A stretch of DNA of 64,000 bases from Leptotrichia sp. HSP-536 (GCF_041199985.1 NZ_CP165647.1:372001-436000); one strand, 5' to 3'. Positions 8,429 to 17,379 are shown, numbered from the stretch's first letter. Numbers and translations are program-made. The notes: generated by a model not told the origin, from the sequence alone.

Positions 8429-8457
8429 TTGACAATTTAAATATATGGTGGTAATAT
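8429..8457 (+). promoter_or_regulatory. Promoter of the metal-uptake operon
   Basis: A perfect TTGACA -35 (8429-8434) and TAATAT -10 (8452-8457) are spaced by 17 bp (an alternative TATAAT overlaps at 8455-8460). The predicted start site falls at the edge of the first palindromic operator, so a bound repressor would block transcription initiation or clearance. Confidence 0.7.
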
Positions 8458-8467
8458 AATATTGTTA

Positions 8468-8503
8468 TTAGGCTGACCTAAATATATGGTTAGGCTAGGC
8501 TAA
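8468..8503 (+). promoter_or_regulatory. Tandem DtxR/MntR-type operators
   Basis: Two palindromes lie between the promoter and the regulator gene: TTAGGCTGACCTAA (8468-8481) and TTAGGCTAGGCTAA (8490-8503), with centres 22 bp apart (two helical turns). Both fit the TTAGGnnnnCCTAA/TTAGGTTAGCCTAA style of site bound by DtxR-family metalloregulators. Autoregulation of the whole operon by its first gene is inferred. Confidence 0.75.
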
Positions 8504-8523
8504 ATAAATAGAAAGGAGTTGGG

Positions 8524-9198
8524 ATGAGCAGAAGTATAGAAGATTATTTAAAGGGAATATACACTCTGAAGAAAAAAAAGGAATATTCCAATAAAAAACT
8601 TGCAGAATATTTAAATATCTCTCCAGCTTCAGTCAGCGAAATGATAAAAAAGCTGGTAAACGATGATTATTTAACTATTGACAAAAAAACAGTAAAACTT
8701 ACTGAAAAGGGAAATAATTTTGCATTAGACATTATACGTAAACACCGTGTTTGGGAAGTTTTTTTATTTGAAAAACTAGGATATGAAAAAGAAGACGTAC
8801 ATAAAGAAGCAGAAATTCTGGAACATGTAACGAGCGATAAACTTCTCCAAAAACTGGAAAAATTTTTATTTTATCCTAAGGAATGTCCGCATGGAAGTCC
8901 GATTTTCTATGATTTGGAAAACTTGGATGAAGAAAATATTATAAAATTATCTGAAGCTGAGGAAGATGATGAAATTGTCATATTAAGCGTGGAGGATAAT
9001 ATAGAATTATATGATTACCTACGGGATTTGGATATAAATTTAAAGGAAAAATATATTGTAGAAAGAAAAGATCCGTTTAATGGACCGATATATTTGAAAA
9101 GTGAGCAAAATAATGAAAAAATAGTGGCTTTTAATGCAGCAGATATGATTGAGGTTTATAAAAAAAATAAAGATTCGGAGGAGACGGATAATGAATAA
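8524..9198 (+). CDS. DtxR/MntR-family metal-dependent repressor
   Basis: A 224-residue three-domain repressor. The N-terminal winged helix holds YSNKKLAEYLNISPASVSEM. The metal/dimer domain carries H74 (RKHRVWE) and H93-K-E-A-E97-I-L-E100-H101, and D7 sits in EDYLKGIY. The C-terminal part is an SH3/FeoA-like domain. By alignment in mind with DtxR, the Cys102 position is Glu97 and the Met10 position is Asp7. That pattern is typical of manganese sensors such as SloR/ScaR rather than iron sensors. It is the first gene of the operon and overlaps the next gene by 8 bases, so they are translationally coupled. The site GAAAGGAG is ideal. Confidence 0.92.
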   Translation: MSRSIEDYLKGIYTLKKKKEYSNKKLAEYLNISPASVSEMIKKLVNDDYLTIDKKTVKLTEKGNNFALDIIRKHRVWEVFLFEKLGYEKEDVHKEAEILEHVTSDKLLQKLEKFLFYPKECPHGSPIFYDLENLDEENIIKLSEAEEDDEIVILSVEDNIELYDYLRDLDINLKEKYIVERKDPFNGPIYLKSEQNNEKIVAFNAADMIEVYKKNKDSEETDNE

Positions 9199-10126
9199 AA
9201 ACAACGTATTAACAAAATTAAACTTAGTAATCGCAGTATGTGTAGCAATGATGCTACTAATATCTTGTGGAAAAGGTGGAGCTACATCAGGTAAAAAAAT
9301 AAAAGTTACGACAACAACGACAATGCTTTCTGACCTTGTAAAAACAATTGGTGGAGATAAAGTCGAAGTTACAGGACTTATGGGAGAAGGAGTAGATCCA
9401 CATTTGTATAGTGCTAGTGCAGGAGATATTGAAAAACTTGGAAATGCTGACATCATAGTCTATGGTGGACTGCATTTGGAAGGTAAAATGACAGAAATTT
9501 TTGAAAAGTTAACTTCTCAAAACAAAAATATATTAAATGTTGGAGATAAACTGGATAAAAGTAAAATTCATCTAGTTGACCAAAATACTCCTGATCCGCA
9601 TGTATGGTTCAATACAGAATTATGGGAAAAAGAAGCTGAGGCAGTAGAAGCTGAATTAAGTAAATTTGACCCTAAAAATAGCGACTACTACAAAGAAAAC
9701 CTAAAAAAATATAAAACTGAACTAAATGAACTTACAACTTATGTAAAAACAAGAATTAATGAAATTCCTGAAAAAAGCAGAGTTCTTGTAACAGCTCACG
9801 ATGCATTTAACTACTTTGGAGAACAATTTGGACTAGAAGTAAAAGCAATACAAGGTGTTTCTACAGATTCTGAAACTGGTACAAAAAATATAAGTGACTT
9901 AGCCAACTTCATTGTGCAAAGAAATATAAAAGCAATATTTGTAGAATCTTCTGTTCCGAAAAAAAGTATAGAAGCATTGCAGGAAGCTGTAAAGGCCAGA
10001 GGAAAAGAAGTTAAAATAGGTGGAGAATTGTATTCAGATTCATTGGGAGATAAAGCACATAATTCTGAAACTTATATTAAAACAGTTAAGGCAAATGCTG
10101 ATACAATTGTAAATGCGTTAAAATAA
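9191..10126 (+). CDS. Metal ABC transporter substrate-binding lipoprotein (TroA/ZnuA/MntA-like)
   Basis: This cluster-9 solute-binding lipoprotein captures Mn, Zn or Fe ions outside the inner membrane. The ATG at 9191 is preferred because CGGAGGAG lies 8 bases upstream and gives a good lipoprotein signal with LISC (Cys26). The 311-residue product has the four expected ligands: H71 (DPHLY), H137 (DPHVWF), a Glu in FVESSVPKKS and an Asp in YSDSLG. It lacks the long His-rich loop of ZnuA, which favours Mn/Fe over Zn, as do the adjacent MntR-like regulator and operators. The ATPase gene follows after a 154-bp gap holding a hairpin. Confidence 0.92.
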   Translation: MNKNNVLTKLNLVIAVCVAMMLLISCGKGGATSGKKIKVTTTTTMLSDLVKTIGGDKVEVTGLMGEGVDPHLYSASAGDIEKLGNADIIVYGGLHLEGKMTEIFEKLTSQNKNILNVGDKLDKSKIHLVDQNTPDPHVWFNTELWEKEAEAVEAELSKFDPKNSDYYKENLKKYKTELNELTTYVKTRINEIPEKSRVLVTAHDAFNYFGEQFGLEVKAIQGVSTDSETGTKNISDLANFIVQRNIKAIFVESSVPKKSIEALQEAVKARGKEVKIGGELYSDSLGDKAHNSETYIKTVKANADTIVNALK

Positions 10127-10171
10127 TTGGTAATTATTTTTATTAATAATATATAAATAATTTCAAAAAAT

Positions 10172-10250
10172 ATAGCAGAACAACTTTATTTATTATTCCT
10201 ATTTTATTGTATAAATATAAAAAATTCTTGAGAAGTTGTTTTGCTATGTT
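10172..10250 (+). terminator. Long hairpin between binding-protein and ATPase genes, likely attenuator
   Basis: ATAGCAGAACAACTT (10172-10186) pairs with AAGTTGTTTTGCTAT (10233-10247) over 15 positions with only one G-U pair, enclosing about 46 bases. A U-rich stretch follows. It could act as a partial terminator or an RNA-stabilising structure giving more binding protein than transporter. Confidence 0.55.
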
Positions 10251-10280
10251 ATACTTTTTAGAATTTAGGAGAAAAATAAA

Positions 10281-11057
10281 ATGAATCAAAATGTTTCTGA
10301 TGATATTATTATAAGGGTTGAGGATTTAACGGTAGCTTATGAGGATAAACCTGTTTTGTGGGATGTTGAGCTTGACATAAAAAAAGGAGTCCTTATGGCT
10401 ATAGTAGGCCCGAATGGGGCTGGAAAATCTACTTTAATTAAAGCAATGCTTGATTTGCTAAAGCCTGTTACTGGAGAAGTAAAATTTTATGATGAAAAAT
10501 ATAGCAAAGTGCGGGATAAGATAGCTTATGTACCACAAAGAGGAAGTGTTGACTGGGATTTTCCCACTACTGTATTTGATGTTGTGGAAATGGGGCGTTA
10601 TGGAAAAGTCGGGTGGTTAAAGAAAGTTAGAAAAATTGATAAAGAAAAAACGAAAGAAGCGATTCATAAGGTGGAAATGGATGAGTTTTCGGATAGGCAA
10701 ATAAGCCAGTTATCTGGCGGACAGCAACAAAGAGTGTTTTTGGCACGGGCATTAGTGCAGGATGCTGAAATATATTTTATGGATGAGCCATTTCAAGGTG
10801 TCGACAGTAAAACGGAAAAATCTATTGTAAATATTTTAAAAAAATTGCGAGATGAGAAAAAAACTGTAATTGCTGTTCATCATGATTTGCAGACGGTAAA
10901 GGATTATTTTGATTATGTGACATTTATAAATGTGTCTGTTATAGCTTCTGGACCTGTGGAAGAAATTTTTACTTCTGAAAATATTGAAAAAACATATAAG
11001 AGTAAAAAAGCAACTCAAAATAATGGAAATTTGTCTGAAATTGAAAAGGAGCGATAA
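10281..11057 (+). CDS. Metal ABC transporter ATP-binding protein (TroB/MntB-like)
   Basis: A 258-residue ATPase that powers the metal importer on the cytoplasmic face of the membrane. It has Walker A GPNGAGKST (residues 43-51), the Q-loop in YVPQRG, the signature LSGGQQQR, Walker B IYFMDEP and the H-loop AVHHD. The segment VPQRGSVDWDFPTTV with the following MGRYG is typical of the manganese/zinc/iron chelate cluster-9 ATPases. GGAGAA precedes the ATG. The permease start follows the stop by one base, so translation is coupled. Confidence 0.94.
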   Translation: MNQNVSDDIIIRVEDLTVAYEDKPVLWDVELDIKKGVLMAIVGPNGAGKSTLIKAMLDLLKPVTGEVKFYDEKYSKVRDKIAYVPQRGSVDWDFPTTVFDVVEMGRYGKVGWLKKVRKIDKEKTKEAIHKVEMDEFSDRQISQLSGGQQQRVFLARALVQDAEIYFMDEPFQGVDSKTEKSIVNILKKLRDEKKTVIAVHHDLQTVKDYFDYVTFINVSVIASGPVEEIFTSENIEKTYKSKKATQNNGNLSEIEKER

Positions 11058-11058
11058 A

Positions 11059-12015
11059 ATGAATATATTAAATCTTCTTATAACAGATCATACATTCAGA
11101 ACAGTTGCACTTGGTTGTCTATTGCTTGGAATGGTTTCAGGAATACTTGGCTGTTTTGCAGTTTTAAGAAAGCAAAGTTTATTGGGAGATGCAGTTTCTC
11201 ATGCTTCACTTCCTGGAGTTTGCTTGGCTTTTTTATTTACAAATGTAAAAAATACAGAAGTTTTGCTGCTTGGTGCCTTAATAACTGGAATTGTATGTAT
11301 TGGTTTGATTCAATTAATTCAAAATTATACAAAAATAAAGTTTGATAGTGCTTTGGCATTGATTTTATCGGTATTTTTTGGATTAGGGCTAGTTTTGCTT
11401 TCTTATTTGAATAAATTGCCAGGTGCGAATAAATCGGGATTAAATAAATTTATTTTTGGGCAAGCATCGACATTTATTAAAAGAGATGTAAATATTATCT
11501 TCATTACAGGGATTATTCTTTTAATTATAATTATTCTTTTCTGGAAGGAATTTAAAATTGTTTCATTTGACTCTGATTTTGCCAAAACATTGGGATTTCC
11601 AAGCAAGAAAATTGAAATATTAATTTCCGTATTGATTGTAACTACTGTAATAATTGGTATTCAGGCGGCAGGAGTAATCTTAATAAGTGCAATGATTATT
11701 TCTCCAGCGGTTGCAGCACGGCAATGGACGGACAAACTTTCAATTATGGTAATTTTGGCGGCATTTTTTGGAGGAATATCAGGTTTGCTTGGGACTTTGA
11801 TTAGTATAAGTGAAAGTAATTTGCCTACTGGGCCTGTTATCGTTATAATTATAAGTATAATCGTAGTTATTAGTATTTTATTCTCAAACAAAAGAGGGAT
11901 TGTATTTAAAGTTATAAGAAATCAGAAAAGAAAAAAAGAATTTAAGAAAAAACTTGAAAATAAAAAATCTGAATTAAATAGTTTAAAAATGAATAATTTG
12001 GAAAGGGGGAAATAA
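11059..12015 (+). CDS. Metal ABC transporter permease 1 (ABC-3 family, TroC-like)
   Basis: A membrane-spanning half of the importer, 318 residues with about eight to nine hydrophobic helices. The ATG at 11059 is chosen because AAAAGGAG lies 6 bases before it; an upstream in-frame start would overlap the ATPase gene by 74 bases. Family motifs are GCFAVLRKQSLLGDAVSHAS and SAMIISPAVAARQW. The tail is Lys/Glu-rich and cytoplasmic. It is followed by the second permease after three bases. Confidence 0.92.
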   Translation: MNILNLLITDHTFRTVALGCLLLGMVSGILGCFAVLRKQSLLGDAVSHASLPGVCLAFLFTNVKNTEVLLLGALITGIVCIGLIQLIQNYTKIKFDSALALILSVFFGLGLVLLSYLNKLPGANKSGLNKFIFGQASTFIKRDVNIIFITGIILLIIIILFWKEFKIVSFDSDFAKTLGFPSKKIEILISVLIVTTVIIGIQAAGVILISAMIISPAVAARQWTDKLSIMVILAAFFGGISGLLGTLISISESNLPTGPVIVIIISIIVVISILFSNKRGIVFKVIRNQKRKKEFKKKLENKKSELNSLKMNNLERGK

Positions 12016-12018
12016 ATT

Positions 12019-13116
12019 ATGAATTTTTCATTGGAAATACAATTAATTGCGATAATGGTGGCAAGTGCCTGCTCGATTTTAGGAACATTTCTGGTTTTAA
12101 AAAGTATGGCAATGGTTTCGGATGCGATTACGCACACTATCTTACTTGGAATTGTAGTTGCATTTTTTGCAGTTCATGACTTAAATTCTCCTTTGTTAAT
12201 CGTTGGCGCGGGAATAGTTGGAGTTTTAACCGTTTACCTTGTGGAACTTCTTAATTCAACAAGGCTTGTCAAGGAAGATTCTGCAATTGGAGTGGTTTTT
12301 CCACTGTTATTCAGTATTGCAGTAATTTTAATTTCAAGATATGCTGGAAATGTACATTTGGATGTTGATTCAGTATTACTGGGAGAACTGGCATTTGCAC
12401 CATTTAATCGGATACAGATATTTGGATTTAGCATTGCTAAAGGATTAGTTGCAACTTTTATCGTATTTTTAATAAATTTATCTTTTGTTGTAATTTTTTT
12501 CAAGGAATTAAAAATTTCGGTATTTGACAAGGCTCTTGCAATAACGCTTGGAATGAAGCCGATATTGATTCACTATATGCTTATGTCGCTTGTATCAATG
12601 ACGGCAGTAGCCTCGTTTGAAGCAGTTGGTTCAATATTAGTAGTTGCCTTTATGATTGGACCGCCAATTACAGCGTATTTATTGACAGATAAATTGAAAG
12701 TAATGATTGGGCTAAGCATAGTTATAGGGGCTGTGGCAAGTGTATTGGGATTTCATTTTGCAAGATTTTTTGATATTTCAATAGCGGGAAGTATCGCAGT
12801 TGTAATCGGAGTAATTTTCCTTTTAACACTAATTTTTTCTCCAAAAAAAGGATTAATTTTTACAATAAACCGAAAAAGAACTCAAAAAATGACATTTTCA
12901 GTCAGAATTTTGCTAATTCACTTATCAAACCATGTAAATACTACACAGGAAAAAGACGAATGCGGAATTGACACAATTGACAATCATTTACGTTGGAATA
13001 AAGGATTTTTGAATAAAGTTATTGAAAAAGCTAAAAAGGAAAAATATATTTATGTGGATAGCACAGTTTATAAACTTTCTGAAAAAGGGGAAAAATATCT
13101 GGAATATAAATATTAA
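12019..13116 (+). CDS. Metal ABC transporter permease 2 with C-terminal winged-helix-like extension
   Basis: The second ABC-3 permease of the importer. Residues 1-285 or so form the membrane domain, with LVLKSMAMVSDAITHT and VAFMIGPPITAYLLTDK as family motifs. Residues from about 293 to 365 are an added soluble domain: RILLIHLSNH, then LRWNKGFLNKVIEKAKKE, then KLSEKGEKYLEYKY. This looks like a winged helix (the LSEKGEKYL end resembles the wing of DtxR-type regulators). Some Firmicute MntC-like permeases carry a comparable tail. Its role is unknown; a regulatory or docking function is only a guess. Confidence 0.88.
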   Translation: MNFSLEIQLIAIMVASACSILGTFLVLKSMAMVSDAITHTILLGIVVAFFAVHDLNSPLLIVGAGIVGVLTVYLVELLNSTRLVKEDSAIGVVFPLLFSIAVILISRYAGNVHLDVDSVLLGELAFAPFNRIQIFGFSIAKGLVATFIVFLINLSFVVIFFKELKISVFDKALAITLGMKPILIHYMLMSLVSMTAVASFEAVGSILVVAFMIGPPITAYLLTDKLKVMIGLSIVIGAVASVLGFHFARFFDISIAGSIAVVIGVIFLLTLIFSPKKGLIFTINRKRTQKMTFSVRILLIHLSNHVNTTQEKDECGIDTIDNHLRWNKGFLNKVIEKAKKEKYIYVDSTVYKLSEKGEKYLEYKY

Positions 13117-13140
13117 AGATTAACTAATAAGGAGAAAAAT

Positions 13141-13635
13141 TTGGAAAGTTTTATTTTTTTAGGACTAATTTTACTAGTTGGAACAATAACGCATAATAAA
13201 TCTATTATTTATGCAACAATTTTTGTGTTAATTTTAAAAGTTTTGTTTAATATTACAGAAACTTACAAATTAAAGGGGATTAACATTGAAAATTTTATGA
13301 CTCAATTTAGAAAAGAAGGAATAAATTGGGGTGTTTTGGTAATTACAATTGCTATTTTAATTCCCATTGCTACAGGGGAAATTGGATTTTCTCATTTATT
13401 AAATGCTTTCAAATCTCCAATTGGATGGATAGCAATTATAAGTGGAATTACTGTTTCTATCCTATCCTCAAAAGGAGTAGGACTTCTTTCAGGACAACCT
13501 GAAATTACAGTCGCCTTAGTAATCGGAACAATAATGGGAGTTGTCTTTTTCAAAGGAATTGCGGCAGGCCCTGTTATCGCCAGTGGAATTACTTTTTGTA
13601 TTTTGAGAATTATTGAATTATTTTTTAAAAGATAA
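13141..13635 (+). CDS. DUF441 family membrane protein
   Basis: A 164-residue protein with four or five hydrophobic segments and the DUF441 features WGVLVITIAILIPIATG, a glycine-rich SSKGVGLLSGQPEITVALV segment and AAGPVIASGI. The function of this family is not established. The TTG start follows AAGGAG by 7 bases. It is 24 bp behind the metal permease and is followed by a terminator, so it is the last gene of the metal operon by position, which may or may not mean a metal-related role. Confidence 0.85.
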   Translation: MESFIFLGLILLVGTITHNKSIIYATIFVLILKVLFNITETYKLKGINIENFMTQFRKEGINWGVLVITIAILIPIATGEIGFSHLLNAFKSPIGWIAIISGITVSILSSKGVGLLSGQPEITVALVIGTIMGVVFFKGIAAGPVIASGITFCILRIIELFFKR

Positions 13636-13649
13636 TTTTTTTAAATAAA

Positions 13650-13690
13650 AGGGAACTGTTTCTAATTAAATTTAGAAATAATTCCCTAAT
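13650..13690. terminator. Terminator between the metal operon and smpB
   Basis: AGGGAACTGTTTCTAA pairs with TTAGAAATAATTCCCT, a long stem with an internal mismatch, in the convergent gap between the DUF441 gene and smpB. It may serve both strands. Confidence 0.65.
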
Positions 13691-13822
13691 TTATTTTCAA
13701 GCTATTTCAACTATTTCAAAATCAAACTTTCAAAATTATATAAATTTGGTTATATAAAATTTGTATTTAATAAAACAATTATAATTTTCATTTTGAAAAG
13801 ATTTAGGTACATTTTTTTATCA

Positions 13823-14278
13823 TCATAAAAATTTACCAAAGTTCTTCTGAACTTTTTTCATATCTCTTTCAATATCTTTTCTCTTAAGTGATTCTCTCTT
13901 ATCGTGCATCTTTTTACCTTTTGCAAGCCCTATTTCCATTTTTACGAGCCTTTGCTTTGTATAAACTGAAATTGGAACGATGGTATAACCTTGTTCTTTG
14001 ATTTTTTCACTCCATTTTTTTATCTCACGTCTATTCAAAAGCAATTTTCTCACACGAGATTCCGCCACATTGTTAATATTTCCAAATTCATAAGGCGTAA
14101 TGTGCATATTCATTATAAAAATTTCATCCCGTATAATTCTTATAAAACTTTCCTTTATGCTGACTTTTCCAGCTTTCACTGATTTCACTTCCGTTCCCAC
14201 AAGTTCAATCCCTGCTTCCAGCTTATCTTCAATAAAGTAATCGTGAAAAGCCCTTTTGTTTCTAGCTAATACTGGCAT
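13823..14278 (-). CDS. smpB: SsrA-binding protein SmpB
   Basis: Binds tmRNA and brings it to stalled ribosomes for trans-translation. The 151-residue protein has the expected oligonucleotide-binding core (ARNKRAFHDYFIEDKLEAGI, then GTEVKSVKAGKVSI and the HITPYEFGN motif) and the basic C-terminal tail (KKMHDKRESLKRKDIERDMK) that mimics an mRNA helix in the decoding site. The start follows AAAGGAGG. It is 26 bp behind rnr; RNase R degrades the faulty mRNAs during the same rescue process, so the pairing is functional. The tmRNA gene itself was not found in this window. Confidence 0.97.
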   Translation of the reverse strand: MPVLARNKRAFHDYFIEDKLEAGIELVGTEVKSVKAGKVSIKESFIRIIRDEIFIMNMHITPYEFGNINNVAESRVRKLLLNRREIKKWSEKIKEQGYTIVPISVYTKQRLVKMEIGLAKGKKMHDKRESLKRKDIERDMKKVQKNFGKFL

Positions 14279-14304
14279 CTTCCCTCCTTTTGCTACTTTG
14301 TTTT

Positions 14305-16590
14305 TTATTCTTCTTCCATTTCTTCTATTTTTACTTTCTCTTCCACATAAGGTATAACCTCAATTTCCATTTTGGCATAACTTGCACTTACAATGCTCAC
14401 TTTCATTGTACTTCCCATAGTGTAGGACTCATTATTTCTTTTATCCACAATTTTAAAGTTTTCCTCATCATAAATAAAGTTATCACGTGCTGTTGTAACA
14501 TTGTAAACCACTTCTATATGATTTTCCAGTTCCATAAATATTTTATTTTTATTCATTCCACTAAGCCTAGCAATATAAACTTGTCCAATTTTATCCTGCA
14601 TATACTCAATCAACTTGATTTTTATACTGTCTTCTTCCAGTTTATCCGCTACTCTTTCAGTTCTCGAAATACTTGAGGCAATTGCTTCAAAATTAGCTCC
14701 ATATTTAGCCTTTTCCTTTTCATTCATAAATTTTTCAATCGAACGTCCAAGCATTCTGTGAACAATTAAGTCAGAATAACGACGTATCGGTGATGTAAAG
14801 TGCAAATAATATTTAGAAGCCAGACCAAAATGTCCCAGATTTTTGTTAGCATATCTTGCACGCTGCATTGCCCGTAAAATTAATTTATGAATTAAGTAAC
14901 CTTCTGGCAGTCCTGTCGTTCTTTCTATGATATTTTGGAATTTGCCAGGGTGTATTTCTTCTAATCCTTTTAAAGAATATCCAAATTTTATTAAAGTTTC
15001 GTTCAATGCTTGAACTTTTGCCTTGTCAGGATCTTCATGGACTCTGTAAATTGCTGGAATTTCTTCCCAGAATAATTTTTCAGCCACAGTTTCATTTGCA
15101 ATAACCATAAAGTCTTCAATAATTCTCTCAGCTTCTCCTCTAGAACGCAATACGATGTCCTTTACGGCTTTATTCTCATCTAAGACTACCTTTATCTCAG
15201 GCAATTCAAAATCAATGCTCCCACGCCTCTTTTTACTGTTTCTGATGATTTTAGAAAGTTCCAGCATATTTTTAAGCATTTCATCAATTTTTCTGTATTT
15301 ATTGTAAAGATTTTTATATTCTTCCGATTCTTCATCTTTTTCCAGAATGATATTTACATTTTCATAAGTCATTCTGTATTTTGATTTTATAACCGATTTA
15401 TAAAAATCATTTTTCACAACTTTACCTCTTTTGCCCAAATCCATTTCTACTGTAAAAGTTAGTTTATCCTCGTTCGGATTAAGTGAACAAAGATTGTTTG
15501 ATAATTTTCGTGGTAACATTGGAATTACTCTGTCTACAAGATAAATTGAGTTTCCACGTTTTAATGCTTCTGTGTCAAGTTCTGTGTTTTCTCTTACATA
15601 ATAAGAAACATCGGCAATGCTTACAAAAAGTTTATACCCATCTTCCGTTTTTTCCACATAAATCGCATCGTCCAAGTCCTTTGCATCAGAGCCGTCAATC
15701 GTAATAATGTCAAGATGCCGCAAATCTTTTCGATTTTTTAGTTCATCCGAAAAATCCTCATCAATTTTGTCCAATTCCTGCAAAACTTCATTTGGAAATT
15801 TCTCTTCAATTCCTTCATTCAAAAGTAATGATGAAATAAGTGCCTCCGTATCCTTAGGGCTTCCCAGCACACTTACAATTCCACCTTCAGGCTTTCTTTC
15901 CTCATCTCCCCAAAAATCTACCTTCACAGCCACCAAATCTCCAGTTTTCGCACCTCTTATCAATTTTTTCGGAATATAAATATCCTTTGGAGAATTTCTT
16001 GGACGTACAAAGCCAAAACTTAAATTATTCTCAAAAACTCCAACGATAACATCGCGGTTTCTTTTTATAACTTTATAGACTTCACCTTCACGTTTTTTAG
16101 TTCCATCTGAACTTTGCTTCAAGATACGTACCAGAACCGTATCTCCATTCATAGCTGTATTTAAATAAGCTCCTGGAATAAAGACGCTAGCTTCTCCATT
16201 AATATCAAGAAATCCAAAATTTCCACTGGAAATAGAAATTTCACCCTTCACAAACCCTTCCTTTTCAGGCAAGGTATATCTTCCATTTCTTTTCAAATAA
16301 ATGTCGCCATTTTCTTCCCATGCATTTAAAAGCTGCTTATACATTTTCCGCTTTTTCTGGCTCCATTCAAGAAGCTGCAATATTTCCTGAAAAGTAAACT
16401 CGTACTCGGCTAGAACTTGTCGTAAATATTTTAATTCCCGCTCTTCTTTAAGTTCCGTCTTTTGAGTTTTCTGATTTTCCTTTTTAGCATTATAATTTTT
16501 TCCGCTAAATTTTTTTTCTTTATGAAAATTTTTATAATTATTTTCACTGTTTTTATCTTTATGTTTTTCTTTCTTTTTTTTATTTCCCAT
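14305..16590 (-). CDS. rnr: Ribonuclease R
   Basis: A 3'-to-5' exoribonuclease of the RNB family, 761 residues. Order of parts: a Lys-rich tail of about 50 residues (MGNKKKKEKHKDKN), a winged-helix region, two cold-shock-type OB domains (for example GFLDINGEASVFIPG), the RNB catalytic domain with metal-binding aspartates in DGSDAKDLDDAI and HFTSPIRRYSDLIVHR, and a C-terminal S1 domain. AGGTGGAA lies just before the ATG. It degrades structured RNA in mRNA and rRNA quality control and works with SmpB/tmRNA, whose gene follows. yqeK lies upstream on the same strand. Confidence 0.96.
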   Translation of the reverse strand: MGNKKKKEKHKDKNSENNYKNFHKEKKFSGKNYNAKKENQKTQKTELKEERELKYLRQVLAEYEFTFQEILQLLEWSQKKRKMYKQLLNAWEENGDIYLKRNGRYTLPEKEGFVKGEISISSGNFGFLDINGEASVFIPGAYLNTAMNGDTVLVRILKQSSDGTKKREGEVYKVIKRNRDVIVGVFENNLSFGFVRPRNSPKDIYIPKKLIRGAKTGDLVAVKVDFWGDEERKPEGGIVSVLGSPKDTEALISSLLLNEGIEEKFPNEVLQELDKIDEDFSDELKNRKDLRHLDIITIDGSDAKDLDDAIYVEKTEDGYKLFVSIADVSYYVRENTELDTEALKRGNSIYLVDRVIPMLPRKLSNNLCSLNPNEDKLTFTVEMDLGKRGKVVKNDFYKSVIKSKYRMTYENVNIILEKDEESEEYKNLYNKYRKIDEMLKNMLELSKIIRNSKKRRGSIDFELPEIKVVLDENKAVKDIVLRSRGEAERIIEDFMVIANETVAEKLFWEEIPAIYRVHEDPDKAKVQALNETLIKFGYSLKGLEEIHPGKFQNIIERTTGLPEGYLIHKLILRAMQRARYANKNLGHFGLASKYYLHFTSPIRRYSDLIVHRMLGRSIEKFMNEKEKAKYGANFEAIASSISRTERVADKLEEDSIKIKLIEYMQDKIGQVYIARLSGMNKNKIFMELENHIEVVYNVTTARDNFIYDEENFKIVDKRNNESYTMGSTMKVSIVSASYAKMEIEVIPYVEEKVKIEEMEEE

Positions 16591-16681
16591 ATTCCACCTC
16601 TTGTCTTTTCCGAGCTATAAAATTATCAAATAAATTTTTAGATTGAGTTCCATTTTTATTTTTTATTTTCTTTCTAAAAAT

Positions 16682-17260
16682 TTAAATTTGATTAGCTATT
16701 AACGAATTTCGAAATTTTATAACATTTGGATGAATAATCGAATCTTTTGAAAGTAAATATTTCAATTTTTCTTCAATTTCAAATTTTATCGCCTTGTCCA
16801 AATCTATTTTAGCCAAATCCCTAGCAGTTTCCACACCTTCCCAGCTTCTCGCCTCTTCAATTGCATCAGCAAGATAGACTATTTTTGCAAGAGTGCTCAT
16901 ATTTTCACTTCCGATTGTATGATATTTCACACCATCTAGAATTTCCTCATCATCAATTCCAAATAATTCATAATTTTGACGTACAAATTCCGCTCCTGCA
17001 AATCCATGCAGAACTGCTGTAGATTTTGACATTTTATCTTCCACTTCAGGATATTTTCCCTTCGTCAAGTCAATCATAACTGACAAGTTAAAAAATTTTG
17101 CCACATCATGAAGCCAAGCCGAAGCCTCCACTTTTTCCACAGGTGCGTTATATATTTTTGCCAGTTCCACAGCACATTTTACAACTCTTTTCACATGATT
17201 GTATCTTTTTTCATCCAAATAATTTCTTACATTTTTTTTTATTACTTCTATATTTATCAT
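16682..17260 (-). CDS. yqeK: HD-domain phosphohydrolase, YqeK family
   Basis: A 192-residue HD-domain protein. H22 (RYNHVKR), the H51-D52 pair (SAWLHDVAKFF), the downstream YHTIG histidine and the Asp in KIVYLADAIEE match the metal-binding set of YqeK-type proteins. YqeK members are symmetrical diadenosine tetraphosphate hydrolases (Ap4A to 2 ADP). It is commonly linked with nadD, which is not here; instead it precedes rnr and smpB by about 90 bp on the same strand. Confidence 0.9.
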   Translation of the reverse strand: MINIEVIKKNVRNYLDEKRYNHVKRVVKCAVELAKIYNAPVEKVEASAWLHDVAKFFNLSVMIDLTKGKYPEVEDKMSKSTAVLHGFAGAEFVRQNYELFGIDDEEILDGVKYHTIGSENMSTLAKIVYLADAIEEARSWEGVETARDLAKIDLDKAIKFEIEEKLKYLLSKDSIIHPNVIKFRNSLIANQI

Positions 17261-17379
17261 AGTTTTCCCCTTACTTAAAAATAAATATCTGTATCAGTGC
17301 TATTATTATACTACACCGTAGAAAAAAAGACAAGAAAGGTATTTTTTAAGATTAAATAATTTTTATAAAAATGATTTTG

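Noticed and set aside
13823..14278. tmRNA gene near smpB
   Set aside because: Flanking sequence was checked for an alanine-tRNA-like end and peptide tag; none was found within this window.
14290..16590. Plus-strand open frames opposite rnr
   Set aside because: They are antisense shadows of a well-conserved RNase R gene.
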